A DNA stretch of 64,000 bases from Mycobacterium sp. (GCA_011620645.1 WOYS01000064.1:1-64000); one strand, 5' to 3'; shown: positions 46,220 through 55,782, counted from the stretch's first letter. Numbers and translations are program-made. Notes: generated by a model not told the origin, from the letters alone.

Positions 46220-47730
46220 TGAGCACTACCTTCGCAACCGATCGTAAGTGGCTGTCCCGCAGGATGATCCTGGCCGCGCTGGCGGTGGTTCTGGTTGCCG
46301 TCGTTGTCGTCGTGGGCTGGCGGCTGTTCCGCGCGGCGACCACCAATACGATCGTCGCCTACTTCGAACAGGCCAACGCGCTCTATCCCGGCGACGAGGT
46401 CTCGATCATGGGGGTGCCGGTCGGTTCGGTGGACAAGGTGGAGCCGGCCGGCGACAAGATGAAAGTGACGTTCCACTACCCGAGCAAGTACAAGGTGCCG
46501 GCCAAGGCCGAGGCGGTGATCCTCAACCCCAGTCTGGTTGCCTCCCGCAACATTCAGCTGGAACCGCCGTACAACGGTGGGCCGGTGCTCACCGACAACA
46601 CGGTCATCCCGATCGAACGTACCCAGGTGCCGGTGGAGTGGGATGACCTGCGCGACAGCATCGGAAGAACCGTGTCGGCCCTCGGTCCCACGCCGCAGCA
46701 GCCCAAAGGGCCGTTCGGCGACACCATCGATGCCCTCGCCACCGGGTTGGCGGGCAAAGGCGAGGCAATCAACACGTCACTGAACAGCGTGTCCACCGCC
46801 CTTACCGCGATCAACGACAGCCGCGGTGAAACGTTCGCGATCGTGCGCGGATTGGCGACCTTCCTCAACGCCCTTCAGATCAACGAGCAGCAACTGGTGT
46901 CGCTCAACGGAAATCTGGCACAGATCACCACCAGCCTGACCCCCAACGACCATGCTGTAGCCGACGCAGTCGGGCAACTCAACACCATGCTGCCCACCTT
47001 GCACAGCTTCCTCGACGCCAACGGCCAGGTACTCACCCGTGACCTCGGCAACCTCGACGTGGCGACCACCCCGCTGGTGCAGCCCGACACCGCCAACGAC
47101 CTCGAAACCTTCCTGCACGTCTTCCCTACCTTCGCGGCCAACACCAACAACGCATACCACCCCGCTCACGGTGCGCTGACCATCATTCCGGCGGTCACCA
47201 ACTTCGCCAACCCGCTCGCGTTCGTGTGCAGCTCGATTCAGGCCGGCAGCAGACTCGGGTATCAGGATTCGGCCGAGTTGTGTGCGCAGTATCTGACCCC
47301 GGTCCTCGACGCGATCAAGTTCAACCACCTGCCGTTCGGCCTGATGCCGTTCAGCACCGCAGAGACACTGCCCAAGCACATCGCCTATTCCGAGCCGCGG
47401 CTGCAACCCCCGCCGGGATACAAGGACACCACCGTGCCGGGAATCTTCTCGCCGGACACCGTGTTCTCCCACGGCAACTTCGAGCCCGGATGGGTGAGTG
47501 CACCGGGAATGCAGGGCGTGCGGCCCGGCCCCTCGACGTCCAACTTGCTTACACCACAATCGTTGTCGGAGTTGATGGGCGGACCCGACGCCGTCGCACC
47601 CGGCCCGGGGCAGAACCTGCCCGGCCCGCCGAACGCCTATGACGAGAGCAACCCGCTGCCACCGCCGTGGTATCCCCAGCCCGCCCGGGCACCGATGGCC
47701 GCCGAAGCGCCGACGGAGCCGGGCCGATGA
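46219..47730 (+). CDS. mceD: MceD-family lipid-transport protein
   Basis: A 503-aa protein with an anchor (MILAALAVVLVAVVVVVGW), an MCE domain (ALYPGDEVSIMGVPVGSV), helical body, conserved C-terminal domain (PLAFVCSSIQAGSRLGYQDS) and a Pro-rich tail. One Mce subunit of a presumed hetero-hexameric tube. Confidence 0.92.
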   Translation: MSTTFATDRKWLSRRMILAALAVVLVAVVVVVGWRLFRAATTNTIVAYFEQANALYPGDEVSIMGVPVGSVDKVEPAGDKMKVTFHYPSKYKVPAKAEAVILNPSLVASRNIQLEPPYNGGPVLTDNTVIPIERTQVPVEWDDLRDSIGRTVSALGPTPQQPKGPFGDTIDALATGLAGKGEAINTSLNSVSTALTAINDSRGETFAIVRGLATFLNALQINEQQLVSLNGNLAQITTSLTPNDHAVADAVGQLNTMLPTLHSFLDANGQVLTRDLGNLDVATTPLVQPDTANDLETFLHVFPTFAANTNNAYHPAHGALTIIPAVTNFANPLAFVCSSIQAGSRLGYQDSAELCAQYLTPVLDAIKFNHLPFGLMPFSTAETLPKHIAYSEPRLQPPPGYKDTTVPGIFSPDTVFSHGNFEPGWVSAPGMQGVRPGPSTSNLLTPQSLSELMGGPDAVAPGPGQNLPGPPNAYDESNPLPPPWYPQPARAPMAAEAPTEPGR

Positions 47731-48896
47731 GCGCGGTAGGCGCCGCGCGCCGGGTCCGGCAGGCGGCCCGGCTCGGGCTCGGCGTGATCGCCATCGCGCT
47801 GTCGGTCACCTCCTGCTCCCAGTGGCGAGGCATCGCCAACGTCGCAATGCCCGGTGGGCCCGGCTCGGGGCCGCGCAACTACACCGTGTACGTGCAGATG
47901 CCCGACACGCTGGCGCTCACCGTGAACAGCAAGGTGATGGTCGCCGATGTCGTCGTCGGGCAGGTGCGGGCGATCACGCTGAGTAACTGGGTCGCCACCC
48001 TGACCGTTGATCTGCAAGACGGTGTGACGTTGCCCAGCAACGCCGCCGCCAAGATCGGACAGACCAGCCTGCTGGGCTCTCAGCACCTGGAACTGGCTCC
48101 GCCGCAAGACAATCCGCTGCGCCAGAGGCTGGACAACGGCGACACGATCGCGCTGAAGAACTCCTCGGCGTACCCGACCACCGAGCAGACGCTGGCCAGC
48201 ATCGCGACCCTGATCAACGGTGGAGGCGTCGGGAATCTCGAGGTCATCAGCAACGAGGTCTACAACATCGTGAACGGGCGGGCGGACAAGATCCGGGCGC
48301 TGCTGACCAACCTCGACATCTTCACGGCCAAACTCGACGAACAGATCGGCGATATCACCCACGCCATCGACTCCGCCGATCGGCTGCTGGCCGTCGCCGC
48401 TGACCACACCGCCACCCTCGACGGGGCCCTGACCGCGCTGCCGCCGCTGGTGAAGTATCTGAGTGACTCGCGCGGACGGGTCATCGATGCCGTCGAAGCA
48501 GTGGGCCGGTTCAGTGACGCGACGCTGCAGACGGTCGGGCAGTCCCGAGACAACCTGCACCGCAATCTGGTGTCGTTGCAGCGGCCGCTCGCTCAGCTCG
48601 TCAAGGCTTCGCCGTACGTGGTGCCGGCACTCAAGCTGGCTCTGACGGCACCGTTCGACATCGACGCGGTGCCCAAGACGTTCCGGGGCGACTTCATCAA
48701 CACCTCCCTCAACGTCGACCTGACGCTCAGCTCCATCGACAACGGGTTCCTCACCGGCACCGGGATTTCGGGCTCCCTGCGGGCGCTCGAGCAGAGCTGG
48801 GGACGCGACCCGGCCACCATGATTCCGGACGTGCGGTTCACCCCGAACCCGAACGATGCGCCGGGCGGGCCGCTAGTGGAGCGGGGTGAGCGATGA
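47727..48896 (+). CDS. mceE: MceE-family lipoprotein (LprK type)
   Basis: A 389-aa protein with a lipoprotein signal. The lipobox LSVTSC places the lipidated Cys at about residue 30, instead of a permanent transmembrane helix. The MCE domain follows (TLALTVNSKVMVADVVVGQV). MceE proteins are the lipid-anchored subunit in mycobacterial Mce complexes. ATGA overlap with mceD and with mceF. Confidence 0.92.
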   Translation: MSAVGAARRVRQAARLGLGVIAIALSVTSCSQWRGIANVAMPGGPGSGPRNYTVYVQMPDTLALTVNSKVMVADVVVGQVRAITLSNWVATLTVDLQDGVTLPSNAAAKIGQTSLLGSQHLELAPPQDNPLRQRLDNGDTIALKNSSAYPTTEQTLASIATLINGGGVGNLEVISNEVYNIVNGRADKIRALLTNLDIFTAKLDEQIGDITHAIDSADRLLAVAADHTATLDGALTALPPLVKYLSDSRGRVIDAVEAVGRFSDATLQTVGQSRDNLHRNLVSLQRPLAQLVKASPYVVPALKLALTAPFDIDAVPKTFRGDFINTSLNVDLTLSSIDNGFLTGTGISGSLRALEQSWGRDPATMIPDVRFTPNPNDAPGGPLVERGER

Positions 48897-50443
48897 CCAC
48901 CCGACTCGTCCGAACTCAGATCATCGTGTTCACCATCCTGGCGGTGGTCACGCTCGCCGTACTCGGCCTGTACTACCTGCGCCTTCCGTCCGTAGCCGGC
49001 GTCGGGCAGTACACCTTGCACGCGGACCTGCCGACGGCCGGCGGGCTGTACGGCACCGCCAATGTCACCTATCGCGGCGCCACGATCGGCAAGGTGACCG
49101 CGGTGGAGCCGACGAAGTTCGGCGCCAGGGCGACCATGAGCATCGAAGACCGCTACAAGATCCCGATTGACGCGACGGCCAATGTGCATTCGGTGTCCGC
49201 AGTCGGCGAGCAGTATCTGGATCTGGTGTCCGACCGGGATTCCGGCGCCTACTTGACCACCGGGCAGACCATCACCCACGCCACCGTGCCCGAAGACATC
49301 GGGACAATGCTGGATGCGGTGGATCGCGGTCTGGCGGCGCTGCCGAGGGACAAGATCGCCTCATTGCTCGACGAGACATCGGCGGCGGTCGGCGGTTTGG
49401 GACCGGCGTTGCACCGCCTGGTCGACTCGGCGCAATCGCTGGCCGGCGAATTCGAGGCGAACACCACCGACATCAACGATGTGATCGCCAATTCTGCTCC
49501 ACTGCTCAACAGTCAGGCCGCCTCGGGCGAGGACATCAGGCAATGGATCCGCAACCTGAACACGATTTCCGCTCAGACCGCCCAGCAGGACCCACAACTC
49601 AAGAGCGTGCTGTCCAACGCCGCTCCCACCCTCGACACCGCCGACAACGTGATCGGCGGCGTGCGCGAATCGCTGCCGCATACGCTGGCCAACCTCGAGG
49701 TCGTCACCGGCTTGCTGCTGCGCTACCGCCAGGGTGTCGAGCAGGTGCTGGTGCTGCTACCGCAGGCGGGTTCGGTCGCCCAGGCAACCACACTGGCATT
49801 TCCGGGCGAAGTCCAAATCAATCTCGGACTGGCGATCAATCAACCGCCGCCCTGCCTGACCGGCTTCCTCCCCGCCGCGCAATGGCGTTCCCCGGCCGAC
49901 ACCAGTAGCGCGCCGTTGCCGTCGGGGACCTACTGCAAGATTCCTCAGGAGACCAGAGCCAACGCCGTGCGCGGAGCGCGGAACCTCCCGTGCGTGGACG
50001 TTCCCGGGCGAACGGCGGCGACGCCGCTGGAGTGTCGCAGCGGGCAACCGTATACCCCACTGGGGACCAACCCGTGGTACGGCGACCCGAACCAGATCGT
50101 GAGCTGCCCGGCGCCGGCAGCGCGCTGCAACCAACCTGTCAATCCGGGCCTGGTGATTCCCGCGCCCACGATCAACACCGGCCTCAACCCGCTACCGGCG
50201 GACCGGCTGCCCGGGACACCGCCGCCGGTGAGCGACCCGCTGACACAACCCGGTTCGGGCGTTGTCGAGTGCACCGGGCAGCAGCCAAACCCATGCGCTT
50301 ACACACCCGTCGGGGCGCCGGGCGCCCCCGTCAGCAGCCAGAGCGCAGAGATCACGGGACCCGACGGTGTGAAGTACTCCGTCGACAACTCGATCGAACC
50401 AGGAGACGACGGATGGAAGAAGATGCTGGCACCAGCAGGGTGA
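48893..50443 (+). CDS. mceF: MceF-family lipid-transport protein
   Basis: A 516-aa protein with an anchor (IIVFTILAVVTLAVLGLYYL) and an MCE domain (GGLYGTANVTYRGATIGKV). A Pro/Cys-rich C-terminal domain (GTYCKIPQETRANAVRGARN) and a short soluble tail complete it. It is the last of the six Mce genes; the next gene starts inside its 3' end. Confidence 0.92.
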   Translation: MTTRLVRTQIIVFTILAVVTLAVLGLYYLRLPSVAGVGQYTLHADLPTAGGLYGTANVTYRGATIGKVTAVEPTKFGARATMSIEDRYKIPIDATANVHSVSAVGEQYLDLVSDRDSGAYLTTGQTITHATVPEDIGTMLDAVDRGLAALPRDKIASLLDETSAAVGGLGPALHRLVDSAQSLAGEFEANTTDINDVIANSAPLLNSQAASGEDIRQWIRNLNTISAQTAQQDPQLKSVLSNAAPTLDTADNVIGGVRESLPHTLANLEVVTGLLLRYRQGVEQVLVLLPQAGSVAQATTLAFPGEVQINLGLAINQPPPCLTGFLPAAQWRSPADTSSAPLPSGTYCKIPQETRANAVRGARNLPCVDVPGRTAATPLECRSGQPYTPLGTNPWYGDPNQIVSCPAPAARCNQPVNPGLVIPAPTINTGLNPLPADRLPGTPPPVSDPLTQPGSGVVECTGQQPNPCAYTPVGAPGAPVSSQSAEITGPDGVKYSVDNSIEPGDDGWKKMLAPAG

Positions 50444-50949
50444 CCGGCGACGCGGGCCTGAGCCGGCGTTGGCTGATCGCCATCGCCGTCGGTCTGACAC
50501 TGCTGGCCGGCGGCATGGGGGTTGGCTGCTATCTGGCAACCGACACCCATCGCCACAGCCAGGCCCTCGCCGGCGCCGAGGCTGCGGCGATCGCGGTCGC
50601 CGAGGAGTGTGTCGCGGCAACACAACCGCCCGACCTGGCCGGGCTGACCGCCAGCCGGCGCACGCTCAGTGAGTGCACCACAGGAGATTTCGCCAACCAG
50701 ACCGCCTGGTACGGCGAAATCCTCAGCGAGGCCTATCAGGCGGTCAACGTCCGGGTCCGAGTGCCCGAAATACATGCCGCGGTGGAGCGCAACAACGAAG
50801 ACGGGTCCATCGTCGCGCTGGTCGCATTCCGCGCCACCGTGTCGCAGGCCGGTATGGCCGACCGGGACAACAGCTATCGGATGAGGGTCCGGCTGGTGTC
50901 TGAGAACGGACAGTTCAAGGTCTCTCAGCTCGACCAGGTGGCCAAGTGA
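50413..50949 (+). CDS. Mce-associated membrane protein 1
   Basis: A 178-aa protein with a single membrane helix (WLIAIAVGLTLLAGGMGVGCYL) and an extracytoplasmic domain of the Mce-associated (Mas) family, ending in DNSYRMRVRLVSENGQFKVSQL. Mas proteins support or stabilise Mce complexes. AGGAGACG lies 8 bases before the ATG, and the gene overlaps mceF by 31 bases. Confidence 0.85.
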   Translation: MEEDAGTSRVTGDAGLSRRWLIAIAVGLTLLAGGMGVGCYLATDTHRHSQALAGAEAAAIAVAEECVAATQPPDLAGLTASRRTLSECTTGDFANQTAWYGEILSEAYQAVNVRVRVPEIHAAVERNNEDGSIVALVAFRATVSQAGMADRDNSYRMRVRLVSENGQFKVSQLDQVAK

Positions 50950-50959
50950 CGGTGATCCG

Positions 50960-51739
50960 GTGACCGCGGGGTGGGCCCGGCGCGCGGGGGCACTGGTCCT
51001 CGACGTGGCGCCCGGGGCCGCGGTGATCGCGACGACGGCACTTGTGGCGCTGTCGGTGCCGCTGCACAACGCCTGGTGGTGGACAGCTGTCTCGGTTGGC
51101 GCGGCCGCAATCCTGGCGACCGCGTTCAACCGGATACTCCTGCCGAGTGTCCGTGGACAAAGCCTCGGGCGCGCTGTCTTCGGCATCACCGTTGTCCGGC
51201 GGGACGGTGACCCGGTAGGACCATGGCAACTGCCCCGTCGGGAACTGCGCCGCCTCGCCGTGGGCGCGGTCCTGACCGCAGCGACGGTGTGCGCCACCGG
51301 TGCGGCGATCAGCTATGGCGTTGTGCAACACCATGATCGGTCGGTCGCCGACGCCGGTACCCAGATCGCTGCGAGCGGGCCGCGAATGGTCGAACAGATA
51401 CTCGGCTACCGCACCGAGACCGCCCGGCAGGATTTCGACCGCGCGCGATCCCTGGTGACCGACAACTACGCCGGCCAGCTGTCGAGTCAGCAGCAGGCGG
51501 TGCAGAAGGCCGGTCTGGTGCGCAACGAGTACTGGGTGACCAACAGCTCCGTGCTCACCGCGACACCCGAGCGGGTGACCATGCTGCTGTTTCTGCAGGG
51601 CGAGCGAGGGACCCCACCCAATCATCGCTACCTCAGCGCGTCTGTGCAGGCGACCTTCGTCGATGCCGGCCGAGCGGGATGGCGCGTCGACGACATCACC
51701 GTCGTGACCGCGCCACAACGCGTCGAGGCCAAACCGTGA
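50960..51739 (+). CDS. RDD-domain Mce-associated protein 2
   Basis: A 259-aa protein. The N-terminal half is an RDD domain with two or three membrane helices (RRAGALVLDVAPGAAV, GQSLGRAVFGITVVRRDG). The C-terminal half is a Mas-like extracytoplasmic domain (NEYWVTNSSVLTATPERVTML). RDD-Mas fusions are usual downstream of mce genes in mycobacteria. The start is a GTG 10 bases after the previous stop. Confidence 0.85.
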   Translation: MTAGWARRAGALVLDVAPGAAVIATTALVALSVPLHNAWWWTAVSVGAAAILATAFNRILLPSVRGQSLGRAVFGITVVRRDGDPVGPWQLPRRELRRLAVGAVLTAATVCATGAAISYGVVQHHDRSVADAGTQIAASGPRMVEQILGYRTETARQDFDRARSLVTDNYAGQLSSQQQAVQKAGLVRNEYWVTNSSVLTATPERVTMLLFLQGERGTPPNHRYLSASVQATFVDAGRAGWRVDDITVVTAPQRVEAKP

Positions 51740-52290
51740 GTCCGCGCAGGAAATTCGAACCAGGCGGTGACCTCGCGGTCGGCGCCGAAGCGCCGCGTCG
51801 ACGACGTCGCCGCGGCCTACCGGTCGCCGTCGTGATCGCAGTGGTGGTGTCGGCGGCCGCGATAGCAGTGTGCTCGGTGGTTCTCGTCTCACACGTGACA
51901 CGACAGCGGGCAACCATCCGGGATGCCTTGGCGCTGGGCTACGTACGTTCGTTCATGACGGAGTTCACCTCCCCTGACCCCATCCACGCCAATGCCTACA
52001 CCGACCGGATCCTGGCCGAGGCCACAGGGGATTTCGCCGAGCAGTACCGGGCGAATCAGAGCGAGATCCTCATCGGAGTGGCCACATCCGAACCCACGAC
52101 CGGGACCGTCCTCGACGCGGGGGTGTCCAGACGCAAGGACGACGGCAGCATCGACGTGCTGGTGATCACCAAGCTCACGTCGGCATCGCCCGACGGGAAA
52201 CTGAAAGCGGAAAGAGCAAGCCGATGGGTGGTAACAACCAAGCTGGACGGGGACCGGTGGAAGATCAGCAGCCTGATCCCGATGATCTGA
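51736..52290 (+). CDS. Mce-associated membrane protein 3
   Basis: A 184-aa protein with an Arg-rich cytoplasmic start, one helix (VAVVIAVVVSAAAIAVCSVVLV) and a Mas domain (FTSPDPIHANAYTDRILAEATG, then WKISSLIPMI). The GTG start overlaps the previous TGA (GTGA). Confidence 0.85.
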   Translation: MSPRRKFEPGGDLAVGAEAPRRRRRRGLPVAVVIAVVVSAAAIAVCSVVLVSHVTRQRATIRDALALGYVRSFMTEFTSPDPIHANAYTDRILAEATGDFAEQYRANQSEILIGVATSEPTTGTVLDAGVSRRKDDGSIDVLVITKLTSASPDGKLKAERASRWVVTTKLDGDRWKISSLIPMI

Positions 52291-52817
52291 GCGGCACCAG
52301 GCGGTTTCGCCGCCCGCTGACGGTCGTGATTGGTGTCGCGGCCACACTGTTCGTCATCGCGACGGCCGCCTTCGCTGCCGCGCTGCAACCCTACCTGGCC
52401 GATCGCGCCGCGGCGGCCAACCGGATCGAGGTCGCACGCACCGCGGCGGCAGCCGTCACCGCGCTGTGGACCTACAGTCCCGACACCGTCGACACGCTCG
52501 CCGACCGTGCCGCCGAGTATCTCGGCGGCGACTTCGACGCGGAGTATCGCAAGTTCGTCGCCGCGGCAATGTCACCCAACAAGCAAGCTCAGATCACCGA
52601 CAGCACCGAGGTCGTCGGCGTGGGTGTGCAATCGCTGCACGGCCGGGACGCGGTCGTCGTCGTGTTCACCAACACCACCGCGACCAGCCCACTGACCCAC
52701 AACATCCCGTCCCTGAAGTTCGTCGCCTACCGATTGGCGATGCAGCGTGAGGGGTCGCGTTGGTTGGTGACCAAGATGTCGACCATCAGTTTCATGGACC
52801 TGACTCCAACGCTCTAA
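52224..52817 (+). CDS. Mce-associated membrane protein 4
   Basis: A 197-aa Mas-type protein with a soluble N-terminal 30 residues, one helix (PLTVVIGVAATLFVIATAAF), then a domain with YLGGDFDAEYRKFVAAAM and the terminal SRWLVTKMSTISFMDL. It overlaps the previous gene by 67 bases in another frame, an unusually long overlap; a later start is possible but would shorten the cytoplasmic part. Confidence 0.78.
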   Translation: MGGNNQAGRGPVEDQQPDPDDLSGTRRFRRPLTVVIGVAATLFVIATAAFAAALQPYLADRAAAANRIEVARTAAAAVTALWTYSPDTVDTLADRAAEYLGGDFDAEYRKFVAAAMSPNKQAQITDSTEVVGVGVQSLHGRDAVVVVFTNTTATSPLTHNIPSLKFVAYRLAMQREGSRWLVTKMSTISFMDLTPTL

Positions 52818-52840
52818 CTGCCAACCCAAGGGGGGCTCGG

Positions 52841-54421
52841 ATGGGCCGCAAGACATTGCCGCTGGCGTGGGCCGGCGTGACGACGCTCGGCGTGATCGTG
52901 GTCATCCTCGTGGTGTCCTGGCAGCTCTTTCCCCGGCTGACCGCCGCGCAGACGATGGTCGACGACCTCGACCCGGCGTTCACGGTCGGCCGGGTCGAAG
53001 GCGCCCGCGGGGGCATCGAAATCGTCTCCGCCGCAACCAATGCCGCCGACGCGATGATGCATGCCGATGGCGCCGCGGCCGAGTTGCCCAAGCTGATCGA
53101 CTTCGTCGCCGCCAAGACGGGACGATCCAGAGCCGACGCAGAAGCGTTGATGCACCTAGGTTTCCCGGCGATCAACGGGTTCCTCACGTCGTTGCCCCTG
53201 CCTGAGGTCAGCGCCGAGCTCCCCAAGCTCGTGCACTACCTGGGCACGGTGTTGATGATGACGCCGGAGCAGGTGGACCACATGCTCAAGACCGACTACC
53301 CGATGATCGCACAGGTCATCGACAGTCTGCCCAAGCTCACCGACGGCTGGGACGCGATCCCCGGCACCGAGCGATTGACCCGTTTCGACGGCACCCCCGT
53401 GCGGACGATGCCGCAACTGCGCACGTATCTCAGCGAGGAACTGATCGCTCCCGTCGAGCGCCAACAAGGCAACTTCCGGCCGTTGGGTGTTCGCGGTGGC
53501 GTCGGCTTCCTTGCTCCGCTGTTGCTGGTGCTGGGCATCGTGGTGATCCTCTTCGGCACGCTCATGGTCGCGGCGACCTGGCGCGGTGTGCCTCGCAATC
53601 CGCTGCGGTTCGCGTGGGCGGTGGTACCGGTCGTGGGTGTCGGCGTGGTGGCCCTCGTGCTCGGGCTGAACCTGTTCCCACGGCTCATCGGCGGCCAGAC
53701 TCTGCTGAACGACACCCGGTCGGTCTTCGCGCTGGACCGAATCCAGGGCGATCGCGCCGGGATCGAGTTCATCGACATCTTCGTCGACTCTCTCGGACCG
53801 GTCATCCTCCCCGATGGCGGCGTCACCGACGAGTATCCCAAACTGCTCGACCGTATCGCGGCGAAGGTGGGAGTTCCCCTACAGGACGTCAAAGACCTTG
53901 TGCACCTGTACTTCCCACACACGGCGAAATTGCTGGACGGCGTGCCCTTCTCGGCGTCGACTGCCGATACGACGACACTGGTGGCGCTTCTGGCCGATGA
54001 GTCCGGCGTGACAACCGACCAGATGTGGAACACCCTGAGGGCCGACTTCCCGCAGACGTATCGGTTGTTCACGAATCTCCAAATCGTCACCGACGGCTGG
54101 GCGGCGGTGCCCGGTACCGAGAATCTGACCCGCTTCGACGGCGCGCCGGCCCGCGCCGGTGTGGTGGTGCGCGACTACTTCCGCGACGACGTGATCCCGG
54201 CACTCGAGCGCCAACAGAGCAACTACGTAATCGTCGACACGAACTGGCCCCCGCTCACCGTATTCGCCCCATTACTGACAGCTGTCGGCGTTCTGGTCAT
54301 CGTCTACGGCTGGCTGCTGGGCATTCTGACCCGACGGCAACTGCGACGGCAAAGTGACGTCGGAATTCCGCCCACGCCGGCTCCCGACGTCACTGTGCCC
54401 GTCGGCGTGTCCCCGAACTGA
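52841..54421 (+). CDS. Internally duplicated four-helix membrane protein of the mce operon
   Basis: A 526-aa protein made of two halves of about 260 residues, each with helix, long external domain, helix. Matching landmarks include LFPRLTAAQTMVDDL versus LFPRLIGGQTLLNDT, LTDGWDAIPGTERLTRFDG versus VTDGWAAVPGTENLTRFDG, and VERQQGNF versus LERQQSNY. The function is not known. The position as last gene suggests an accessory to the importer. The start at 52841 was chosen over an upstream frame since it begins directly before the first helix. Confidence 0.72.
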   Translation: MGRKTLPLAWAGVTTLGVIVVILVVSWQLFPRLTAAQTMVDDLDPAFTVGRVEGARGGIEIVSAATNAADAMMHADGAAAELPKLIDFVAAKTGRSRADAEALMHLGFPAINGFLTSLPLPEVSAELPKLVHYLGTVLMMTPEQVDHMLKTDYPMIAQVIDSLPKLTDGWDAIPGTERLTRFDGTPVRTMPQLRTYLSEELIAPVERQQGNFRPLGVRGGVGFLAPLLLVLGIVVILFGTLMVAATWRGVPRNPLRFAWAVVPVVGVGVVALVLGLNLFPRLIGGQTLLNDTRSVFALDRIQGDRAGIEFIDIFVDSLGPVILPDGGVTDEYPKLLDRIAAKVGVPLQDVKDLVHLYFPHTAKLLDGVPFSASTADTTTLVALLADESGVTTDQMWNTLRADFPQTYRLFTNLQIVTDGWAAVPGTENLTRFDGAPARAGVVVRDYFRDDVIPALERQQSNYVIVDTNWPPLTVFAPLLTAVGVLVIVYGWLLGILTRRQLRRQSDVGIPPTPAPDVTVPVGVSPN

Positions 54422-54520
54422 AGCCAGACAGCCGAATGTCACGCTAGGAAACCGACCGGAACCGTCAAGATTACGTAGGGAATATGGTGCCTCCCGCGAT
54501 ACACCGCGCACCGTGGAGTG

Positions 54521-54661
54521 ATGACCGAAAACAGCGGTGCGCTCTCCCCCAGCGGCCACGAGGCCTCCTGGTGGCACGCCTACGCGCAACCCGAATGCAA
54601 CACCCTCATTCCCACGACCCTCATTCCCACGATCGGCCGTTATTACGGACATGTCCGGTGA
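54521..54661 (+). CDS. Small ORF with an in-frame 15-bp repeat
   Basis: A 46-codon frame (MTENSGALSPSGHEASWWHA...) ending GRYYGHVR. The 15-bp unit accctcattcccacg is repeated in frame, giving TLIPTTLIPT. The composition looks coding, but there is no well-spaced ribosome site, so it may be leaderless or not translated. GTGA overlaps the next small ORF. Confidence 0.35.
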   Translation: MTENSGALSPSGHEASWWHAYAQPECNTLIPTTLIPTIGRYYGHVR

Positions 54662-54951
54662 CCGAGTTGCTCGCCGTCCTCATCCTGCTGGGTGTGCCCG
54701 CCGTCATGCTGTTCGCGATCCGCTGCTGGATCAAGCGGCAGGACCACCGGTACTGGGCCGCTACTCGCACGCCGGATAGTGATCTTTGCTCTCCGGTCAC
54801 ACCGCCGACGGCGCGAACGTCACCGAGGGCCGGGGCAGTCGCCACCGTGCGCATCCCTCATCGATCGCGTCGTCAACCGCGGCTGCAATGGCACGCAACT
54901 CGGACTTGTCGCCCTCGATCCAGATCGCGGCGGGGCCACCGGTCAGACTGA
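54658..54951 (+). CDS. Small putative membrane protein
   Basis: From a GTG, one clear hydrophobic helix (LLAVLILLGVPAVMLFAIRCWI) followed by a basic, Tyr/Trp-containing segment (KRQDHRYWAATRTPD). The rest of the frame runs antisense into the next gene and is of doubtful reality, so only the first 45 or so codons look genuine. It is coupled by GTGA to the preceding small ORF. Confidence 0.35.
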   Translation: MTELLAVLILLGVPAVMLFAIRCWIKRQDHRYWAATRTPDSDLCSPVTPPTARTSPRAGAVATVRIPHRSRRQPRLQWHATRTCRPRSRSRRGHRSD

Positions 54952-55474
54952 TCCGCGTCAACGCAGACCCTCCGGTGCGCATCAGCGCGATCCGGCCGAG
55001 CAGCCGTTCGGCGGCCGCACCCCAGTCCAGTGGCCCGGAAGCCTCGACGTCGCAATGCAATCCGACGACGTCCAGGCAACCCTCCCCCGCCACCGCCGGG
55101 CACTGGTCATCGACATGCACGAAGGTGCCGCGGTGCGCGCAGGCCATGAGCACGTCGACATGCCGATCCGAGGACACCACGAACCGATTCACCCCGAGCG
55201 CCACCGCCCCCTGGATGGGCGCCGCCGCCGCACCGCAGCGCAACACGACCCGACCCGGTTGCACACCGCACCTGCAGGTCATCTCCAGTTCGTCGTCATC
55301 GCCGGCGTACACCGTCATGCCGTGTGCCCGCACCCATGCCGCCACGGACGGGTCGCTCAGCACCCCAGCGGGCAACCCGCAGCCCGCCAGCGGAAGCAGC
55401 CGCCTGATGGCCCGCATCGACACGGGCAACCGGTGCCGCGGTGGCGCTGAGGGCATGCCCTGATCTGTCATCAA
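54797..55474 (-). CDS. Short PLP-barrel-like (LysA/alanine racemase-related) protein
   Basis: About 225 aa. The pattern SVAAWVRAHGMTVYAGDDDEL followed by repeated strand-helix units (GVNRFVVSSDRHVDVLMACAH) resembles part of a fold-type III PLP barrel. No PLP lysine or C-terminal beta domain is seen, so it is either a divergent conserved protein or a degraded decarboxylase. Two starts (55474, 55471) are possible. It is divergent from kdp. Confidence 0.45.
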   Translation of the reverse strand: MMTDQGMPSAPPRHRLPVSMRAIRRLLPLAGCGLPAGVLSDPSVAAWVRAHGMTVYAGDDDELEMTCRCGVQPGRVVLRCGAAAAPIQGAVALGVNRFVVSSDRHVDVLMACAHRGTFVHVDDQCPAVAGEGCLDVVGLHCDVEASGPLDWGAAAERLLGRIALMRTGGSALTRISLTGGPAAIWIEGDKSELRAIAAAVDDAIDEGCARWRLPRPSVTFAPSAV

Positions 55475-55686
55475 TCCGGTCTACGCGCACCGGCTGGGCG
55501 AACCCTGTGCAGTTGCGCAGACCTCGCCGAGACCACGGCCGTGCCTGGAGACCGTAAAGATGTCCATAGGCACCGTCAAGGAACCGTCAACGCCCAGTTC
55601 AACGACTAAAAAAGCTCTTACATTCGGCTACGCAACCGACCGATTCCGGCGGCTGCGTCAACAAGTGCAGGAGTGCTGATCTCACC
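55475..55686. promoter_or_regulatory. Probable kdp control region
   Basis: It contains the close direct repeat accgtcaa-gga-accgtcaa (about 55575-55594) and an A-rich stretch (gactaaaaaagctcttacatt) that may hold promoter elements. It lies immediately before the kdp genes and is the natural place for KdpE binding. The site assignment is inferred. Confidence 0.4.
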
Positions 55687-55782
55687 GTGACGACCGCCAT
55701 ATCCACCGTCATCTACCTCACGCTGACAGTGGCGATTTTCGCCCTGCTCGGCCTGGTGCAGAAGTTGGTCGAGCGGCTGTGA
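55687..55782 (+). CDS. 31-aa membrane peptide upstream of kdpF
   Basis: From a [23 protein letters not shown] then [12 protein letters not shown] single helix with a basic end. It overlaps kdpF by 4 bases (GTGA). It resembles KdpF in size and type but precedes it, so the operon has two tiny membrane subunits. Function unknown; it may stabilise the pump or be a leader peptide. Confidence 0.6.
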   Translation: MTTAISTVIYLTLTVAIFALLGLVQKLVERL

